Source: Crenotrichaceae bacterium (GTDB taxonomy: Bacteria > Pseudomonadota > Gammaproteobacteria > Methylococcales > DRLZ01). From it: a stretch of 7,340 nucleotides of DNA. The notes under the pieces are model-generated. The model was given only the letters and a program-made list of their open reading frames with translations. It searched no databases and had not been told where the DNA came from. The translations under genes and the position numbers were made by a program. The stretch lies in assembly GCA_011322755.1 (NCBI GenBank), contig DRLZ01000405.1, positions 1 to 7,340 of the forward strand. The letters run 5' to 3'. Shown here piece after piece: positions 5,561 to 7,340 of this stretch. Each line of letters opens with the position of its first letter. Positions within the stretch are counted from its first letter, which is position 1.

Positions 5561-6625
5561 GTGAAAATACTCATTGATATCGGGCATCCTGCACATGTAC
5601 ATTTTTTTAAAAATCCGATGCGCATGTTACAACAGCGAGGTCATGAAATTCTAGTAGCTTCACGTGAAAAAGATGTTGCTGTTGAGTTATTGGATAGCAT
5701 CGGAGTTAAGCATCTGACTATATCCTCAATGGGTAATAAAGGTGCATTGTCTTTGCTCGGAGAACTGCTATCCAGAGATACAAAACTATATAAAATTGCC
5801 AAGCAATTTAAACCAGACATCATGATGGGAATAGGCGGTATTTTTATTGCCCATGTTGGAAAAATTACCGGAATTCCATCATTAGTTTTTTATGACACTG
5901 AAAATGCAACTTTACAAAATACCCTAACATACCCTCTAGCATCTTGCGTTATCGTGCCACAATGCTATCAAAGCTGGCTACCAGGCAACAGACATATTCG
6001 CTACCAAGGTTATCATGAACTGGCCTATTTACATCCTCACTATTTTCAACCAGATAAAAACATTGCGATTAAAAATGGTCTGTCAGCACAGAGAGATACC
6101 TTTCTTATACGGACTGTTTCGTGGCAAGCAAATCATGATATTGGTGAAAATGGATGGAGCGCTGATTTATTGAAACGATTGGTTTCCACCTTGGAGAAGC
6201 GAGGGAAAGTCCTAATTTCCTCTGAAACAGCCTTACCAGAATCCTTACAACACTATGCATATCAAGGCAAGCCAGGCGATATTCATCATGTCATGGCTTT
6301 TTGCCGAGGATTTATTGGTGAAAGTGCGACCATGGCGTCAGAATGTGCTGTGCTTGGTGTTCCCGCTATTTATGCAGCAGAAACAGGTCGTGGATATATG
6401 GATGAGCAGGAAAAAAAATATGGTCTGGTGAAAAATATCAAGGAGCTTAATTGGAAAAAAATCTCTCATGGGCTTAATTGGCTGCTTGAAATAAACGAAA
6501 ATCAAGCAGACTCTCTTCATAAACACTTGTTGGAAAATATAATCGATGTATCTGAGTTTGTTGTCCAGTGTGCAGAAACATTTCCTGAGCCACTGGATGC
6601 CTACCAGGCAACAATGGTTCAATAA
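5561..6625 (+). CDS. DUF354 family GT-B-fold protein, probable glycan biosynthesis
   Basis: The product is 354 residues and starts at GTG. DUF354 proteins resemble the UDP-GlcNAc 2-epimerase/MurG (GT-B) fold and are usually found in polysaccharide clusters. Most lack a defined substrate. Seen here: the N-terminal Rossmann entry MKILIDIGHPAHVHFFKNPM (1-20), with the family's GHPAHVHFF; KPDIMMGIGGIFIAHVGKITGIPSLVFYDTENA (roughly 84-116, with DTENA at 112-116); and the C-terminal donor-site-like motif GESATMASECAVLGVPAI from Gly253. The start is supported by the GHPAHVHFF position, but the ribosome site (AGAGTGAAG) is weak. No signal peptide or membrane segment is evident, so it is probably cytoplasmic. 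asnB begins 2 bp after its stop, so the two are co-transcribed. It could be a glycosyltransferase or a sugar epimerase; I cannot tell which. Confidence 0.88.
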   Translation: MKILIDIGHPAHVHFFKNPMRMLQQRGHEILVASREKDVAVELLDSIGVKHLTISSMGNKGALSLLGELLSRDTKLYKIAKQFKPDIMMGIGGIFIAHVGKITGIPSLVFYDTENATLQNTLTYPLASCVIVPQCYQSWLPGNRHIRYQGYHELAYLHPHYFQPDKNIAIKNGLSAQRDTFLIRTVSWQANHDIGENGWSADLLKRLVSTLEKRGKVLISSETALPESLQHYAYQGKPGDIHHVMAFCRGFIGESATMASECAVLGVPAIYAAETGRGYMDEQEKKYGLVKNIKELNWKKISHGLNWLLEINENQADSLHKHLLENIIDVSEFVVQCAETFPEPLDAYQATMVQ

Positions 6626-6627
6626 TT

Positions 6628-7340
6628 ATGTGCGGAATAACTGGATGGTTTACTCCACAGCCTGTTGAACAACATTGTATTGATGAATTACATCGAATGA
6701 TGGCAAGCATTCAACATAGAGGACCTGATGGTGATGGCTCGCTGTTAACTGAACATACAGCGCTTGGACATACTAGGCTTGCAATCATTGACCTTGAACA
6801 GGGGAAACAACCACTTTCATATGAAAACAGGTTTCACATCGTTTTTAACGGAGAAATCTATAATTACCGAGATCTCAGGGAAAACCTGAAAAAACAGGGC
6901 GTTCAGTTTAAAACGCATTCGGATACTGAAGTCATACTTGCTCTCTATGCAAAATATGGTACAAAGACGTTTGGTTTATTACGAGGTATGTTTGCAATTG
7001 CAATCTGGGACAGTGTGAAGCAGTGTGGGCTGCTAGTTCGAGATGAAATTGGCATTAAACCATTATTTTATCGGCTGCAAGTTAATGGTGATCTTGAATT
7101 TGGGTCAGAAGCAAAAGCAATTCTTGCAAAAAATCAAAATACCCGAGCTGTTCTAGATGTTAACGCTTTACACTTGGTCATGAATTTTAGATATTTGCCA
7201 GGAAATTTGAGTTTGTTTCAAGATATACAACAACTTGAACCTGGGACAATACTACAATGGCAAGTTAACGGCTCGGTAACAAAATCCAGTTTTCATTATC
7301 AGAAAATCAATGCATACGCAGCTACATTGGATGCTTTTGA
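6628..7340 (+). CDS. asnB: Asparagine synthetase (glutamine-hydrolysing) / AsnB-like amidotransferase, 3' end cut by window edge
   Basis: Open from ATG 6628 to the right edge, this gives 237 complete codons of a protein normally about 600 residues. Visible is the class II glutamine amidotransferase domain, which releases ammonia from glutamine. Cys2 (MCGITGW) is the N-terminal nucleophile after Met removal. The glutamine-binding set is present: HRGPD (30-34), HTRLAIID with Arg50, NGEIYN (74-79) and SDTE with Asp99. RGMFAIAIWD and IGIKPLFY follow, as in AsnB; the usual basic residue in RDRxGIKPL is Glu here (RDEIGIKPL). The ATP-pyrophosphatase synthetase domain lies outside the window, so the acceptor (aspartate or a sugar acid) is unknown. 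There is no Shine-Dalgarno site, and the start follows the DUF354 stop by two bases, suggesting coupled translation. In such clusters AsnB homologues often amidate sugars rather than make asparagine. Confidence 0.93.
   Translation, partial: MCGITGWFTPQPVEQHCIDELHRMMASIQHRGPDGDGSLLTEHTALGHTRLAIIDLEQGKQPLSYENRFHIVFNGEIYNYRDLRENLKKQGVQFKTHSDTEVILALYAKYGTKTFGLLRGMFAIAIWDSVKQCGLLVRDEIGIKPLFYRLQVNGDLEFGSEAKAILAKNQNTRAVLDVNALHLVMNFRYLPGNLSLFQDIQQLEPGTILQWQVNGSVTKSSFHYQKINAYAATLDAF

Noticed and set aside
6338..6710. Two minus-strand frames over the DUF354/asnB junction
   Set aside because: They lie opposite conserved coding sequence of both genes and show no family features.

Overview
The window looks like a proteobacterial chromosome segment of moderate GC, AT-richer towards the right end. 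The succinate dehydrogenase (SDH) genes are of the alphaproteobacterial/mitochondrial type: an SdhC beginning SPHLQVYRLP, an SdhD of the HWWxQR...EDYVH kind, and an SdhAF4-like assembly factor. That SDH type also occurs in some gammaproteobacteria. With a Uma2-family nuclease and a DUF354-asnB pair beside it, either an alphaproteobacterium or a gammaproteobacterium such as a Thiotrichales member would fit. The lineage is an inference, not something proved here.

Left block (1-3349, all minus strand). This is a compact respiratory operon read right to left: sdhAF4-like (DUF1674), sdhC, sdhD, sdhA, sdhB. SdhB runs off the left edge. Spacing is tight: 20 bp, a 4-bp ATGA overlap, 11 bp and 1 bp. 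The 53-codon first gene is easily missed. It ends in the SDHAF4 signature RYGDWEKNGRCIDF, so the operon appears to carry its own assembly factor as first cistron. A weak extended -10 promoter and a small inverted repeat lie upstream.

Middle block (3350-4484). A gene-poor stretch holds a 157-bp MITE-like element with imperfect ~43-bp terminal inverted repeats (3545-3701). Two bases after it comes a perfect 12-bp hairpin (3704-3735). Next is a minus-strand Ala-rich outer-membrane-type lipoprotein with a good promoter and Shine-Dalgarno site.

Right block (4485-7340, plus strand). A solitary Uma2-family (DUF820) PD-(D/E)XK protein is followed by a long stem-loop and about 460 bp of AT-rich non-coding DNA. 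A predicted promoter then leads into a DUF354 GT-B-fold glycan protein (GTG start) and, 2 bp on, an asparagine synthetase/amidotransferase (asnB) cut by the right edge. The DUF354-asnB pair looks like the start of a surface-polysaccharide or sugar-modification operon.

No CRISPR array, tRNA, rRNA or intact transposase was seen. The most notable items are the hidden SDH assembly-factor gene, the MITE-like element with its abutting hairpin, and the DUF354-asnB coupling. I did not find a convincing wholly new system.
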